64,000 bases of DNA. Source: Microbacteriaceae bacterium (GTDB lineage: Bacteria > Actinomycetota > Actinomycetes > Actinomycetales > Microbacteriaceae). This document shows positions 35,101 through 42,470 of the stretch, one piece after another. The position numbers and the translations under genes were made by a program. The notes under the pieces are model-generated. The model saw only the letters and a list, made by a program, of their open reading frames with translations. It ran no database searches and had not been told where the DNA came from. How positions within the stretch are numbered: the first letter of the stretch is position 1; each line of letters begins with the position of its first letter. The DNA is taken from NCBI GenBank assembly GCA_025464975.1, contig JAODMT010000021.1, positions 1-64,000 of the forward strand, written 5' to 3'.

Positions 35101-35909
35101 TCAACCGTGCGGTCGAGCTCGTGCTCGAGCATGCGGCGATGCGGCCGACCGAATCGCTCATGGTTATCACGGCGAGCCCGAAGCACGCGGTTCGGGTGCA
35201 GCAGGCCGTTCTCGCCGCGACCGTCGGACGACCGGAGCTGAGCGAATTCGTTCTCGGCGATCGCCCGGAGCCCTTCACCGTTACGACCATTGAACAGGCC
35301 GTTGCCCAGAGCCGCGACCGAGTCATCTTCTCGATCGGCTACGGCCGTACCCCGCACGGTCGCGTGTTGTCCGACTTCGGTGCGTTGGGCCACCCGGGCG
35401 GCGAGCGGCTACTCGCCGTCGCGATGACGCGGGCGCGGCGATCGCTCGTGATCGTGACCTGTTTCGAAGCCGCCGACATCGACGAGGATCGCATGCAGTA
35501 CGGCGCGATCGCCCTCGCGGAGATTCTCACCGACGTGACGGCCCGCACCACCGTGAAGGCTCAGTCGGACGTCGGAGACCCGATGCTCATCGACCTCGCC
35601 CGGCGGCTGCAGAACCGTGGCCTACGCGTGGCCCTCGGCCACCGCGGAAAACTCGGCCTCGTGGCGTCCCATCGGGGAATGTGTCTGACCATCGAGACGG
35701 ACTCGGTGCTGCAGAACACGAGCCTTCGTGAGTCGTTGCGTTTGCGTCCGGAGATGCTTCGCCGACTCGGCTGGCACTACCTGCGCGTGCACGCGTTCGA
35801 GCTGTTCAGCGAGCCGGATGTCGTTGCCGATCGGGTCGTGGCCATGCTCGGCCTCGATTCCGCGCCGGTGACCGAGCCGATCCCGGTTGTCTCCTCGCCT
35901 CGGAGCTGA
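32151..35909 (+). CDS. SF1 helicase/Vsr-nuclease-like protein with degenerate catalytic motifs
   Basis: This 1252-residue protein has the layout of DUF4011/RloF-type SF1 helicases with a C-terminal Vsr-like domain. The Walker A motif PGTGKSQTI of the family reads PGTGATQTI here, so the lysine is Ala324. Walker B reads FDTVVLVDAGA, with Val846-Asp847 where DE is expected. Motif III (AFGDPVTQTP), an LxxSYRAGGEDLAELVN segment and motif VI (LAVAMTRARRSLVIV) remain. The last 110 residues match the nuclease domain shape (RRLGWHYLRVHAFELF) but the ID and ECDG motifs read LG and IETDS. The frame is intact and has normal codon use, so this looks like a maintained pseudo-enzyme. GTG 32151 is the start. 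Confidence 0.72.
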   Translation: MRRANRPQDDDLFDEPEDTHARAQVQVTAPHALNFGDPNYSLSNVAEPAWRAWRSAIAAVGGPSSLLHFVDNPLTRIELSATHPGGLAQFITGKSTLLSNLIRDDLALRAAKLSAGEIAEKSLELSTARGIDSIHLGIGIAEWQHAGVDYRAPVLLRPLAIRRYGSNFELKLKGAPFLNPELSRALEAQFHIALDADAFVALAQEDGSFKPNPVIDRLRGLTSHLEWFNVLPRLVVSSFADVATAMHADSAVLEHPILDALAGNPSAKWTVGESYAPVEPQSPDVRSPETDTLLLDADAEQENVIAQIAAGNSVVVKTLPGTGATQTIVNAIGCLVSQNKRVLVVSPRRSSLAGIAQRFGDIGLNGIAVSPSTLRRDLIRSIGRNEKAKSPQITEVDDALVRLRKVLLDYRTAVARTDPSFGVSVLDCLSELSRLALLPDPPATTARLSRESVALLADDRETAARAMVEAASLGEFRYGPGDSPWYGAKFSTSESATRAHGIARQLHHTELPRLIERANELIYGTRMRPFETINELGVYLRLLIDIRDTLDRFLPVVFDRSLSELIAATSPRKDSPTMTTSNRRRLKKLAREYVRPGVHIADINESLIRIQQQRILWQRFVAAGVTPEVPVGIADVQVAYQQVAQDLSFLDEPLGAVTQETQLAHLPIHILLERMAALAADSDVLNNLQERVQLRSTLRHLQLDPLLDDLASRHVPDAQVPSELELAWWQSALESLLEGDRALLNANTSVLDRLEADFRLVDEAHAAGSSQLLSWQLAENWSIGLVDWPDEAAALKRALRGERPDARDLQEAAPHLSRTVAPVWLASPYEVAAITDTLHFDTVVLVDAGATTLPENVGAIRRGKQVVAFGDPVTQTPSPFTIAITGTDDRAELDAEALDSLHGQSALARLGSLLPTLALTRSYRAGGEDLAELVNRRFYAGKIESWPWAGSFLGHNSIRLDYVADGSGMPDPESGGVESVDAEVNRAVELVLEHAAMRPTESLMVITASPKHAVRVQQAVLAATVGRPELSEFVLGDRPEPFTVTTIEQAVAQSRDRVIFSIGYGRTPHGRVLSDFGALGHPGGERLLAVAMTRARRSLVIVTCFEAADIDEDRMQYGAIALAEILTDVTARTTVKAQSDVGDPMLIDLARRLQNRGLRVALGHRGKLGLVASHRGMCLTIETDSVLQNTSLRESLRLRPEMLRRLGWHYLRVHAFELFSEPDVVADRVVAMLGLDSAPVTEPIPVVSSPRS

Positions 35910-35932
35910 CCGGTGAGCGAGCAGGGCGAGCC

Positions 35933-36103
35933 GTGACCGAGCAGGACGAGCCAACTCCTCCACAGAGGCGGCGGAGACGAGTCACCACCGAGCCGACCCC
36001 CGGAACCGACCCGAATCCGCAGCAGGAGCCTCCTCGCCACGCCGAAAACGAGAACGACGAGCGACTGAAGGCGGACAAGCCACCTCACTGGGGAACCGTC
36101 TAG
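35933..36103 (+). CDS. small conserved-looking charged protein
   Basis: A 56-residue frame (start GTG 35933) encodes a highly charged, disordered-looking protein: MTEQDEPTPPQRRRRRV at the start, Pro/Glu/Asn-rich centre, and NDERLKADKPPHWGTV at the end. The DERLKxDKPPHW ending recurs in small actinobacterial proteins as far as I recall. It begins 23 nt after the helicase-like gene, in the same direction, so co-transcription is likely. It has no membrane segment or cysteine. Function unknown; it may be an accessory peptide of the helicase-like protein. Confidence 0.6.
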   Translation: MTEQDEPTPPQRRRRRVTTEPTPGTDPNPQQEPPRHAENENDERLKADKPPHWGTV

Positions 36104-36224
36104 GCGATGCCACCCGGGCGACGGGAACGTCGTCGGTGCGGTGCTTGAGGGTGCGATTCTGTCCCGCGAGCGAGACATGCCCGTCGGCGTGGCCTTCCGG
36201 GAAGCGCCACGGAATCCGACGCGC

Positions 36225-36704
36225 TCAGCGGGCGGCGTGCGATCCCGTCGACTCGGCCGGCGGCTGCAGGGCGTGATTGCCCTCGGGAGAAGGGACGCCA
36301 GCCAGCAGGTCGCGAATTTGGATCAGCAGCTCGGTCTCGGTGGGCGGAACGTCCGACGGTGAGGCGGTGTCCTCGGTCTTTCTCTTGAGGAAACTGATCT
36401 TGCTCAGCCGGTTGATCGGCAGCACGAGCGCGAAGTAGACGACGGCCGCCACGATGAGGAACTGCAGCACGGCGGCGATCACGGAGCCGAACAGGATCTT
36501 CGCCGTGCCGCCGGCGATAGTCGGAATGGTCACGATGAAGGCGTGCTGTAGGTCCTTCGCGTTGAAGAGCGCGCCGATCAGTGGGTTGATCAGCGCGGTC
36601 ACCAGGGTCGTGACGATTGCGGTGAACGCGGTACCGATGACGACCGCTACCGCGAGATCGATGACGTTCCCGCGAAGAATGAAGTCCTTGAATCCCTTGA
36701 GCAT
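36225..36704 (-). CDS. mscL: large-conductance mechanosensitive channel
   Basis: This 159-residue MscL has the amphipathic N-terminal helix and TM1 (MLKGFKDFILRGNVIDLAVA then VVIGTAFTAIV), a periplasmic loop, TM2 (SVIAAVLQFLIVAAVVYFAL) and a cytoplasmic helix with ETELLIQIRDLL. It forms a pentameric pore that releases osmolytes under hypo-osmotic shock. Slightly longer than the E. coli protein because of a C-terminal tail. It is separate from the FmdB-like gene upstream. Confidence 0.96.
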   Translation of the reverse strand: MLKGFKDFILRGNVIDLAVAVVIGTAFTAIVTTLVTALINPLIGALFNAKDLQHAFIVTIPTIAGGTAKILFGSVIAAVLQFLIVAAVVYFALVLPINRLSKISFLKRKTEDTASPSDVPPTETELLIQIRDLLAGVPSPEGNHALQPPAESTGSHAAR

Positions 36705-36801
36705 TGCGATCTCCTTGGTGCGCGCCGCGCGAACGACTGTGCCGGTGTGATTAGAGAGGTGTGACTGAAGAGCCGTAACTAGACAGAGACGGGGGAGCGG
36801 A

Positions 36802-37251
36802 TTACGCGGCCGGCTTGGATTTGGACCCAGACGCCGACGACCCAGAGCCCGACGACCCGGAGCCCGAAGACCCAGACCCCGACCTCGCCCCGGACCCCGA
36901 TGACCCGGACCCCGATGACCCCGACCCCGATGACCCAGAGTCTGAAGCGGAGGACCCCGACGATCCGGAGGAAGAGGATGACGAATCGGAAGTCGACGCT
37001 GACGACGAAGTCGACCCTCCCGAAGAAGCGGAAGCTCCCGACGACGCGGCCGCTCCGCTCTTGCCGGCCGCCGCCCGGCTGTCGTTGCGGTAGAAGCCCG
37101 AGCCGTTGAAGGTCACGCCGATCGAATTGAACACCTTGCGCAGCTGCGGTTCGCCGCAGTTGGGGCACACGGTGAGGGAGTCATCCGTGAACGCCTGGTA
37201 CTGGTCGAATGCGAAGTCGCACTTCGCGCAGCGGTAGGAATAGGTGGGCAC
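36802..37251 (-). CDS. FmdB-family zinc-ribbon protein with Ser/Gly repeat tail
   Basis: This 149-residue protein has a classic FmdB putative regulatory domain: MPTYSYRCAKCDFAFDQYQA with CxxC, then TVCPNCGEP with a second CxxC. After residue 60 the protein becomes a low-complexity tail of Ser/Gly/Ala (repeats of SGSG) ending SKSKPAA. The DNA of the tail consists of short tandem GGGTC-type repeats, a likely site of length variation. FmdB proteins are thought to be zinc-binding regulatory factors; this one lies next to MTHFS and mscL, a common order in actinobacteria. Confidence 0.88.
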   Translation of the reverse strand: MPTYSYRCAKCDFAFDQYQAFTDDSLTVCPNCGEPQLRKVFNSIGVTFNGSGFYRNDSRAAAGKSGAAASSGASASSGGSTSSSASTSDSSSSSSGSSGSSASDSGSSGSGSSGSGSSGSGARSGSGSSGSGSSGSGSSASGSKSKPAA

Positions 37252-37299
37252 GGGAGTCCTTTGATGCGATGGGAAGTGAAGGTGTGGAAGGGACGGGAA

Positions 37300-37878
37300 C
37301 TAGAAGCTGATGGTCGCGCTCGGGGTGACAACACCGTCCACGCGCTTGTCGTGCACCTCGGTTGGCACAGAGTCGACCAGCTCCCGATCGAAGATCACAG
37401 CATAGACCGGCGGACACTTTTCCATCGAACCGAGCGTGCGGTCGAAGTATCCGCGACCCCAGCCCATGCGCATTCCGGTCCGATCGACGCTCGCCGCCGG
37501 CACGATGATGAGGTCGACGTCGTTGATTGCTATTGGCCCGAGCAGTTCGCCGACCGGCTCCGGCATGCCGGTGAATCCCTCGACCTCGGTCTCGCCATCG
37601 CCGACTGTCCAGTCGAGCAGCCCGTCGTCGCGGGAGATCGGAAACAGGATGCGGATGCCCCGCGCCGTCGCCCAGTTGAGGAAGGGGCGGATGTTGGGCT
37701 CTTCCGTCGTCGGGAGGTACGCCGAGACCGACCCGACCCCCAAATTCATCGCCAATGTGATGAGTTTTTCGTTCAGCTGAGCGGTCGCGGTCTCGCGCTC
37801 GCGGGCGGTCATGATCCGTCGGCGCTCCCGCAATTCGGCTCGGAGAGCACGCTTCTGGTGGCTCTCGTCCCCGCTCAT
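37300..37878 (-). CDS. 5-formyltetrahydrofolate cyclo-ligase
   Basis: This 192-residue enzyme converts 5-formyl-THF to 5,10-methenyl-THF using ATP. The N-terminal helix KRALRAELRERRR and the nucleotide-binding motif MRMGWGRGYFDRTL (P-loop-like GxGxGYYD) are diagnostic. It begins at ATG 37878 and is divergent from galU with 66 nt between, so both have promoters in a short region. Full length; widely conserved gene order MTHFS-galU in actinobacteria. Confidence 0.94.
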   Translation of the reverse strand: MSGDESHQKRALRAELRERRRIMTARERETATAQLNEKLITLAMNLGVGSVSAYLPTTEEPNIRPFLNWATARGIRILFPISRDDGLLDWTVGDGETEVEGFTGMPEPVGELLGPIAINDVDLIIVPAASVDRTGMRMGWGRGYFDRTLGSMEKCPPVYAVIFDRELVDSVPTEVHDKRVDGVVTPSATISF

Positions 37879-37944
37879 GAATGTAAGTCTAGTTTCCTCC
37901 GAAATTAACTCCCCCCGATTTGGGTGGCATATAGCCTAGGGTTC

Positions 37945-38838
37945 ATGCCCTTCAAGATCACCAAAGCAGTCATCCCAGCCGCCGGGCTCGGAACCCGATT
38001 CCTGCCGGCAACCAAAGCAATGCCGAAAGAGATGCTTCCGGTGGTCGACAAGCCGGCCATCCAGTACGTGGTGGAGGAGGCGGTCGCCGCCGGCCTGACC
38101 GACGTGCTCATGATCACCGGGCGCAACAAGAACGCACTGGAGAACCACTTCGACCGCGTCGGCGAGCTTGAGGCGACCCTCCTTCAGAAGGGTGACATCG
38201 AACGACTGCGCAAGGTCAACTACGCCACGGACCTCGCCGAGGTGCACTACGTGCGCCAGGGAGACCCGAAGGGACTCGGACACGCGGTGCTGCGTGCCCG
38301 CATGCACATTGGGAACGAGCCGTTCGCCGTTCTCCTCGGCGACGACATCATCGACGAGCGGGATGTGCTGCTCGCGCGCATGCTCGAGGAGCAGGGCAAA
38401 CGTAACGCCACGATCGTGGCGCTGCTCGAAGTCGACCCCGCCCAGGTGCACATGTACGGGATCGCGACGGTCGAGACGACCGAGACGGATGACGTGGTTC
38501 GCATCACCGGAATGGTCGAGAAGCCGACGCGGGAGGCCGCGCCGTCCAACTACGCCATTATCGGGCGGTACGTGTTGCAGCCAGAGATCTTCGACATCCT
38601 GGAGCACACGCAACCGGGGAAGGGCGGGGAGATCCAGCTGACGGATGCCCTGCAGACGCTTGCGGCCAACACGAGTATCGCGGGCGGGGTCTACGGCGTC
38701 GTGTTCCGCGGTCGCCGGTACGACACGGGTGATCGTCTCGATTACATCAAGGCGATCGTGCAGCTCGCCGTCGACCGCGAGGATCTCGGTCCCGAACTTC
38801 GCCCGTGGCTCAAGAACTTTGCTGAGACCCTGAAATAG
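37945..38838 (+). CDS. galU: UTP--glucose-1-phosphate uridylyltransferase
   Basis: This 297-residue GalU makes UDP-glucose for cell-envelope sugars. The nucleotide-binding motif AAGLGTRFLPATKAMPKEML and the catalytic VVDKPAIQYVVEEA are at the N-terminus, followed by GHAVLRARMHIG and YDTGDRLDYIKAIVQLAV. ATG 37945 is preferred over 37924. In other actinobacteria galU is followed by glp (moeA-like), rimJ and sepX/glpR; here rimJ-like and sepX-like genes are present downstream but moeA is replaced by an SPFH protein. Confidence 0.96.
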   Translation: MPFKITKAVIPAAGLGTRFLPATKAMPKEMLPVVDKPAIQYVVEEAVAAGLTDVLMITGRNKNALENHFDRVGELEATLLQKGDIERLRKVNYATDLAEVHYVRQGDPKGLGHAVLRARMHIGNEPFAVLLGDDIIDERDVLLARMLEEQGKRNATIVALLEVDPAQVHMYGIATVETTETDDVVRITGMVEKPTREAAPSNYAIIGRYVLQPEIFDILEHTQPGKGGEIQLTDALQTLAANTSIAGGVYGVVFRGRRYDTGDRLDYIKAIVQLAVDREDLGPELRPWLKNFAETLK

Positions 38839-38929
38839 GGCGCAGCGAAAATCTGGCCAATCATCCCGCGCGGGGAGACAATTAGTCAGAGGCGTTTGGT
38901 GTCTGCCGACGCCAATGGAGATGATTCTT

Positions 38930-39826
38930 ATGATCGTTTACATAGTCGTTCTGGTGATCGTTTTGATTGTGGCGATCATCCTTCTCGCCAATTCGATTAA
39001 AGTCGTCAAGCAGTACGAGCGAGGCGTGATTCTGCGTTTCGGTCGCCTGATTGGCACGAGGGATCCCGGGCTGCGGTTCATCATCCCCTCGGTCGACAGG
39101 CTTCATCGTGTATCGCTGCGAATCGTGACGTTGCCCATCCAATCGCAGGGCATCATCACCCGCGACAATGTCAGCGTCGGGGTTTCGGCCGTCGCCTACT
39201 TCAGGATCGTCGACCCGATCAAGTCGGTCGTCGCGATCGAGAACGTGTATTCGGCGATCGAGCAGATTGCGCAAACAACGCTCCGCAAGGTCGTCGGCCA
39301 GCACAGCCTGGACGAAACGCTCGCCGAGACGGATTCCCTCAATCTCAACATTCGGGAGATTCTCGATGTGCTCACCGTCGACTGGGGTGTCGAGGTGACA
39401 CTGGTCGAACTGAAGGACATCCTCTTGCCCGACACGATGAAGCGGGCCATGGCCAAACAGGCGGAGGCCGAGCGTGAGAAGCGTGCAAAGATCATCGCCG
39501 CCGAGGGTGAGTCCCTTGCTGCGGCCGCGCTGGGCGCCGCGTCCGACACGATGATGGCGCATCCGCTGGCGCTGCAGCTGCGGAATTTGCAGAGTCTGGT
39601 GGAGATCGGCGTCGACAAAAACACTGTCGTGGTGTTCCCCGCGCCCCTGATGAGCACGATCGGCGAGCTCGGGAGCTTCCTTGCCAGAGAATCCGCGGCC
39701 AGCGAGGCAGGAGAACGCGAGGCGCGGCTGGTGACGCACCCGTCGTCGTCGCGTTCGGTGCCGGAAGTGGCTGTCAACTCCCGCGGTGGTGCACGTGCAC
39801 CTCGCGCTTCGCGCAGCGGCAAGTAG
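38930..39826 (+). CDS. SPFH/stomatin-like membrane protein
   Basis: This 298-residue slipin-type protein has one N-terminal membrane helix (IVYIVVLVIVLIVAIILLAN), a band-7 domain (VKQYERGVILRFGRLIGTRDPG, then KDILLPDTMKRAMAKQAEAEREKRA) and a basic Ser/Arg-rich C-terminus. The start is ambiguous: ATGs at 38915, 38921 and 38930 are in frame; 38930 has GGAG at a good distance. Such proteins organise membrane microdomains and associate with NfeD-type proteases; no nfeD is adjacent. It occupies the position of moeA/glp in the usual galU cluster. Confidence 0.85.
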   Translation: MIVYIVVLVIVLIVAIILLANSIKVVKQYERGVILRFGRLIGTRDPGLRFIIPSVDRLHRVSLRIVTLPIQSQGIITRDNVSVGVSAVAYFRIVDPIKSVVAIENVYSAIEQIAQTTLRKVVGQHSLDETLAETDSLNLNIREILDVLTVDWGVEVTLVELKDILLPDTMKRAMAKQAEAEREKRAKIIAAEGESLAAAALGAASDTMMAHPLALQLRNLQSLVEIGVDKNTVVVFPAPLMSTIGELGSFLARESAASEAGEREARLVTHPSSSRSVPEVAVNSRGGARAPRASRSGK

Positions 39827-39895
39827 AGGCGAGCACGGGAGTCCGTTGCGGGCGATGGGAAGAGAAAGAATTGGGCTGGACTTAGACTGGCTTGC

Positions 39896-40552
39896 GTGGC
39901 GACCCCGATCCCAACCATGCGCGAGGGCAAGAATTCGATTCGGCCGATTCGTCTGCGGGACGCAAGAGTGCTCGAACGCGAGCTGCTCGACAATCGAAGC
40001 TGGTTACGCAAGTGGGAGGCGACCAACCCGCACGGCCCGATGAGCTTCGACGTGCGCTCGAGCATCCGCAGTCTTCAGACCAACGCGCGTGCCGGACTCG
40101 GGTTGCCGTTCGCCATCGAGCACGACGGCGAGTTTGCTGGTCAACTCAACGTGTCCGGGATCACCTACGGCTCGCTGTCATCCGCGACCATCGGCTATTG
40201 GGTGTCCGAGCGATTCGCGGGCCTCGGAGTGACGCCAACGGCGGTTGCCCTCGCGAGTGACTACGCCTTCTTCCAGGTGGGCCTTCACCGCATGGAGATC
40301 TGCATCCGTCCGGAAAACGGCCCAAGCCTTCGCGTGGTGGAGAAACTCGGATTTCGCTACGAGGGGCTTCGGCGGCGCTACATCCACATCAACGGTGATT
40401 GGCGCGACCACTTCTGTTTCGCGCTCGTCGCGGAAGAGTTGCCAACCGGGGTGCTTCGACGCTGGCTCGACGGTCAGGTTCCCTCCGGAGCGGGCGTCGT
40501 TCCGCAGGCCGACCGGGATGCGGCGCTGCAAACCGGCACACATCCGCGCTGA
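39896..40552 (+). CDS. GNAT acetyltransferase, RimJ/RimL type
   Basis: This 218-residue N-acetyltransferase has the GNAT pattern IRPIRLRDARVLERELL, the acetyl-CoA region YWVSERFAGLGVTPTAVALA and the RimJ-like ending RMEICIRPENGPSLRVVEKLGFRYEGLRRR. It starts at GTG 39896. RimJ-type enzymes acetylate protein N-termini, such as ribosomal S5. Its place between galU and a SepX/GlpR-like protein matches the conserved galU-glp-rimJ-glpR order, minus glp. Confidence 0.88.
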   Translation: MATPIPTMREGKNSIRPIRLRDARVLERELLDNRSWLRKWEATNPHGPMSFDVRSSIRSLQTNARAGLGLPFAIEHDGEFAGQLNVSGITYGSLSSATIGYWVSERFAGLGVTPTAVALASDYAFFQVGLHRMEICIRPENGPSLRVVEKLGFRYEGLRRRYIHINGDWRDHFCFALVAEELPTGVLRRWLDGQVPSGAGVVPQADRDAALQTGTHPR

Positions 40553-40604
40553 CACACCCTCGCTAATCGGCTGATTAACGGCTGGACACTCGTACCGTAG
40601 GCGT

Positions 40605-41528
40605 ATGGGTGGAGACGGGCTGGGATCGAGCGTGATGTTCGCGCTTGCCGCCGTGCTCTGGCTGGCCTACTTCGTGCCGACCTGGTTGCGTCGCCGCGAG
40701 TATCTCGCGACGGAACGCAACGCCGTTCGCCTTCAACAGACCCTCCGCGTCATGGCCGAAACGGCCGAGGTGCCGGAGCAGGTGCGCGCCGAGAGCTCTG
40801 CCCGCAACGTCGCCGAGCAGGAGCGAATCCTCAAGAAACGGCAACAGCGTGCCGCTGCCATCGCCGAGGCGCAGGAGACGGCTCTCGCGCGAGCGGCCGC
40901 ACGTCGACTGGCCGAGCGGCAGCCAGCCATCGCCGCGGACCTCGCGGTCAGCTCGTCGGCCTCCCGCCGCTTGCGTCGCTCCCGCGCCGTCACCTCGGCG
41001 ACCCTGCTCGTCTCCCTCGTGTCCACCGGGGTGGGCATCGGGCAACTTCACGCTTCTGGCTCCTGGGCGCTCCTCGCCGCCGGTGGGCTGGTCGCAACCG
41101 GCAGCTTCGCCATGCTTGGGCTGATGGCTTCGGTCGGTCGCGCTCGCGCGCAGCTCGCACACACCATCCGACAACAGCCGCCCGTGGTTGTTGCCACGCA
41201 GAAGCCCGCGGCTGCCATCCCGGAGAAGCCGGCGGTTCAGTCCACGTGGACTCCCGTGCAGGTTCCGAAGCCGCTGTACCTGTCCCGTCCGACGGTCGAC
41301 CGGACCGTCGCGACATCCCTCGAAGCGGCAGCCGAGCTGCGACAGGCCGCGGCCGACGCCGAGCGCCGGTTGCGCGACGCGCAGCGGGAAGCCGAAGTAA
41401 CGCCAATCCGAGCGGCGAGCAAGACGACGGATAGCCGCTTCGCCAGCATGGGAATCGTCGAATCCCAGCCGCAGACTCGCACCGACCTTGACGCGGTGCT
41501 TCGCCGCCGTCGCGCCGTCGCCAGCTGA
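40605..41528 (+). CDS. SepX/GlpR-like septal membrane protein
   Basis: This 307-residue protein starts with a membrane helix (VMFALAAVLWLAYFVPTWLRR) followed by a helical charged region, two more membrane segments at about residues 128-170, and a variable C-terminus ending DLDAVLRRRRAVAS. The ...AYFVPTWLRRREYL start is typical of actinobacterial SepX/GlpR proteins, which localise to the septum and, in corynebacteria, bind the gephyrin-like Glp and FtsZ. Position after a RimJ-type gene supports this assignment. MoeA/Glp is not encoded in this window, so the partner may be elsewhere or absent. Confidence 0.7.
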   Translation: MGGDGLGSSVMFALAAVLWLAYFVPTWLRRREYLATERNAVRLQQTLRVMAETAEVPEQVRAESSARNVAEQERILKKRQQRAAAIAEAQETALARAAARRLAERQPAIAADLAVSSSASRRLRRSRAVTSATLLVSLVSTGVGIGQLHASGSWALLAAGGLVATGSFAMLGLMASVGRARAQLAHTIRQQPPVVVATQKPAAAIPEKPAVQSTWTPVQVPKPLYLSRPTVDRTVATSLEAAAELRQAAADAERRLRDAQREAEVTPIRAASKTTDSRFASMGIVESQPQTRTDLDAVLRRRRAVAS

Positions 41529-41578
41529 CTCGCAGCAAACTCACCGATCCGGGCGTTTGGCCGGCGGAACCGTCTCCC

Positions 41579-41596
41579 GGGAGTGTGCTCCTTTTT
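41579..41596 (+). terminator. weak intrinsic terminator-like sequence
   Basis: GGGAGTGTGCTCC followed by TTTTT can form a short GGAG/CTCC hairpin ahead of a U run, about 50 nt after the SepX-like gene. The stem is only 4 bp, so function is uncertain. Confidence 0.35.
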
Positions 41597-41661
41597 CCAT
41601 GCGGCGAGGCTCATTGCGTCAATCGAGGGCTCTCGAAGGTGATAACGTAGCAACGCACTAC

Positions 41662-41734
41662 GGGCCCTTGGCGCAGTTGGTAGCGCGCCTCGTTCGCATC
41701 GAGGAGGTCAGGAGTTCGAATCTCCTAGGGTCCA
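41662..41734 (+). tRNA. tRNA-Ala (anticodon CGC)
   Basis: A full cloverleaf can be drawn over 73 nt: acceptor GGGCCCT/AGGGTCC with one G-U, D stem GCGC/GCGC, anticodon stem CCTCG/CGAGG with loop TTCGCAT giving anticodon CGC (41695-41697), and T arm AGGAG-TTCGAAT-CTCCT. The discriminator is A; the CCA end is not fully encoded. It decodes GCG alanine codons. Confidence 0.95.
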
Positions 41735-41766
41735 CCGTTACAGGTCTGCTTCGGCAATCGACGAGA

Positions 41767-41787
41767 GCCACCCTTCGGGGTGGCTTT
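41767..41787 (+). terminator. terminator hairpin after tRNA-Ala
   Basis: GCCACCC-TTCG-GGGTGGC forms a perfect 7-bp stem with a UUCG tetraloop, followed by TTT, 33 nt after the tRNA. It also lies 20 nt beyond the convergent lysozyme-like gene's stop and may serve both. Confidence 0.85.
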
Positions 41788-41805
41788 CGTCGTTGGTGCG
41801 TTGAA

Positions 41806-42384
41806 CTACTTGGATAGGGCGCTCACGATAGCCTGCGCGCCATCCCAATACGGAGTGTAGAAGTTCGGGTCTTGATTGGCCTGAACTGCGTGGGCGGCCC
41901 CAGTCGGGGTCAGAGTCTTCCAGTTCGGGATCCGAACGAGTGCGGCGAAAAAGTTCGTCGCGGAGATATACGGATCCATTCGGTCGGTGAGGCTACCCCA
42001 GGCACCATTCGCCCGCTGTTGGAAGAGCCCTCGGCTGTCAACGCCGGCGGCGTCCCCGTAGGAGAGGTCTCGAAGACCGGACTCTCCCATTGCCGTCATC
42101 ACCCCTATGGCCTGGGTGTGCGTCCCGATGCCGAACGAGCGCGCCGCGTTGATGATGTGGGCGGCATTTACGAGACGGTCCTGGCAGTAGCCGGCGATCG
42201 GCCCTGCCGGCACGATGATGGTCCCGACAGTGACCGGGGCAACGTGCGGGCACACGGGGGCGGCGGATTGAGTCGGCGTGGGTGACAGGGGAGAGGTCAG
42301 AAGCTGTGAGGCACCATACAGACCACCACCGAGCCCGACTGTCAAACAGACGCCGACAACGATCGGGACTAGCGGGTTGCGCAC
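41806..42384 (-). CDS. exported lysozyme-like (transglycosylase-fold) protein
   Basis: This 192-residue protein has a signal-anchor (PLVPIVVGVCLTVGLGGGLYG), a short linker and a lysozyme-like domain with the catalytic-type glutamate in VMTAMGESGLRDL and the sequences DSRGLFQQR and AVQANQDPNFYTPYWDGAQAIV. GTG 42384 is preferred because AAGGAGGAGG directly precedes it; a GTG at 42429 lacks this. The domain recurs in many actinobacterial secreted proteins and may cleave peptidoglycan. It is convergent with the tRNA. Confidence 0.82.
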   Translation of the reverse strand: MRNPLVPIVVGVCLTVGLGGGLYGASQLLTSPLSPTPTQSAAPVCPHVAPVTVGTIIVPAGPIAGYCQDRLVNAAHIINAARSFGIGTHTQAIGVMTAMGESGLRDLSYGDAAGVDSRGLFQQRANGAWGSLTDRMDPYISATNFFAALVRIPNWKTLTPTGAAHAVQANQDPNFYTPYWDGAQAIVSALSK

Positions 42385-42470
42385 TGCCTCCTCCTTCCTT
42401 CGAGCGGCACGGGCACGAGCGTAGTTCACCTGGCTTGGTGCTCGGCTTTCACCAGCTCAAGTTGCCTGCG

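Noticed and set aside
36815-37093. Asp/Pro-rich 92-codon frame on the plus strand
   Set aside because: It is the antisense reading of the Ser/Gly repeat tail of the FmdB-like gene, whose zinc-ribbon domain is clear on the other strand.
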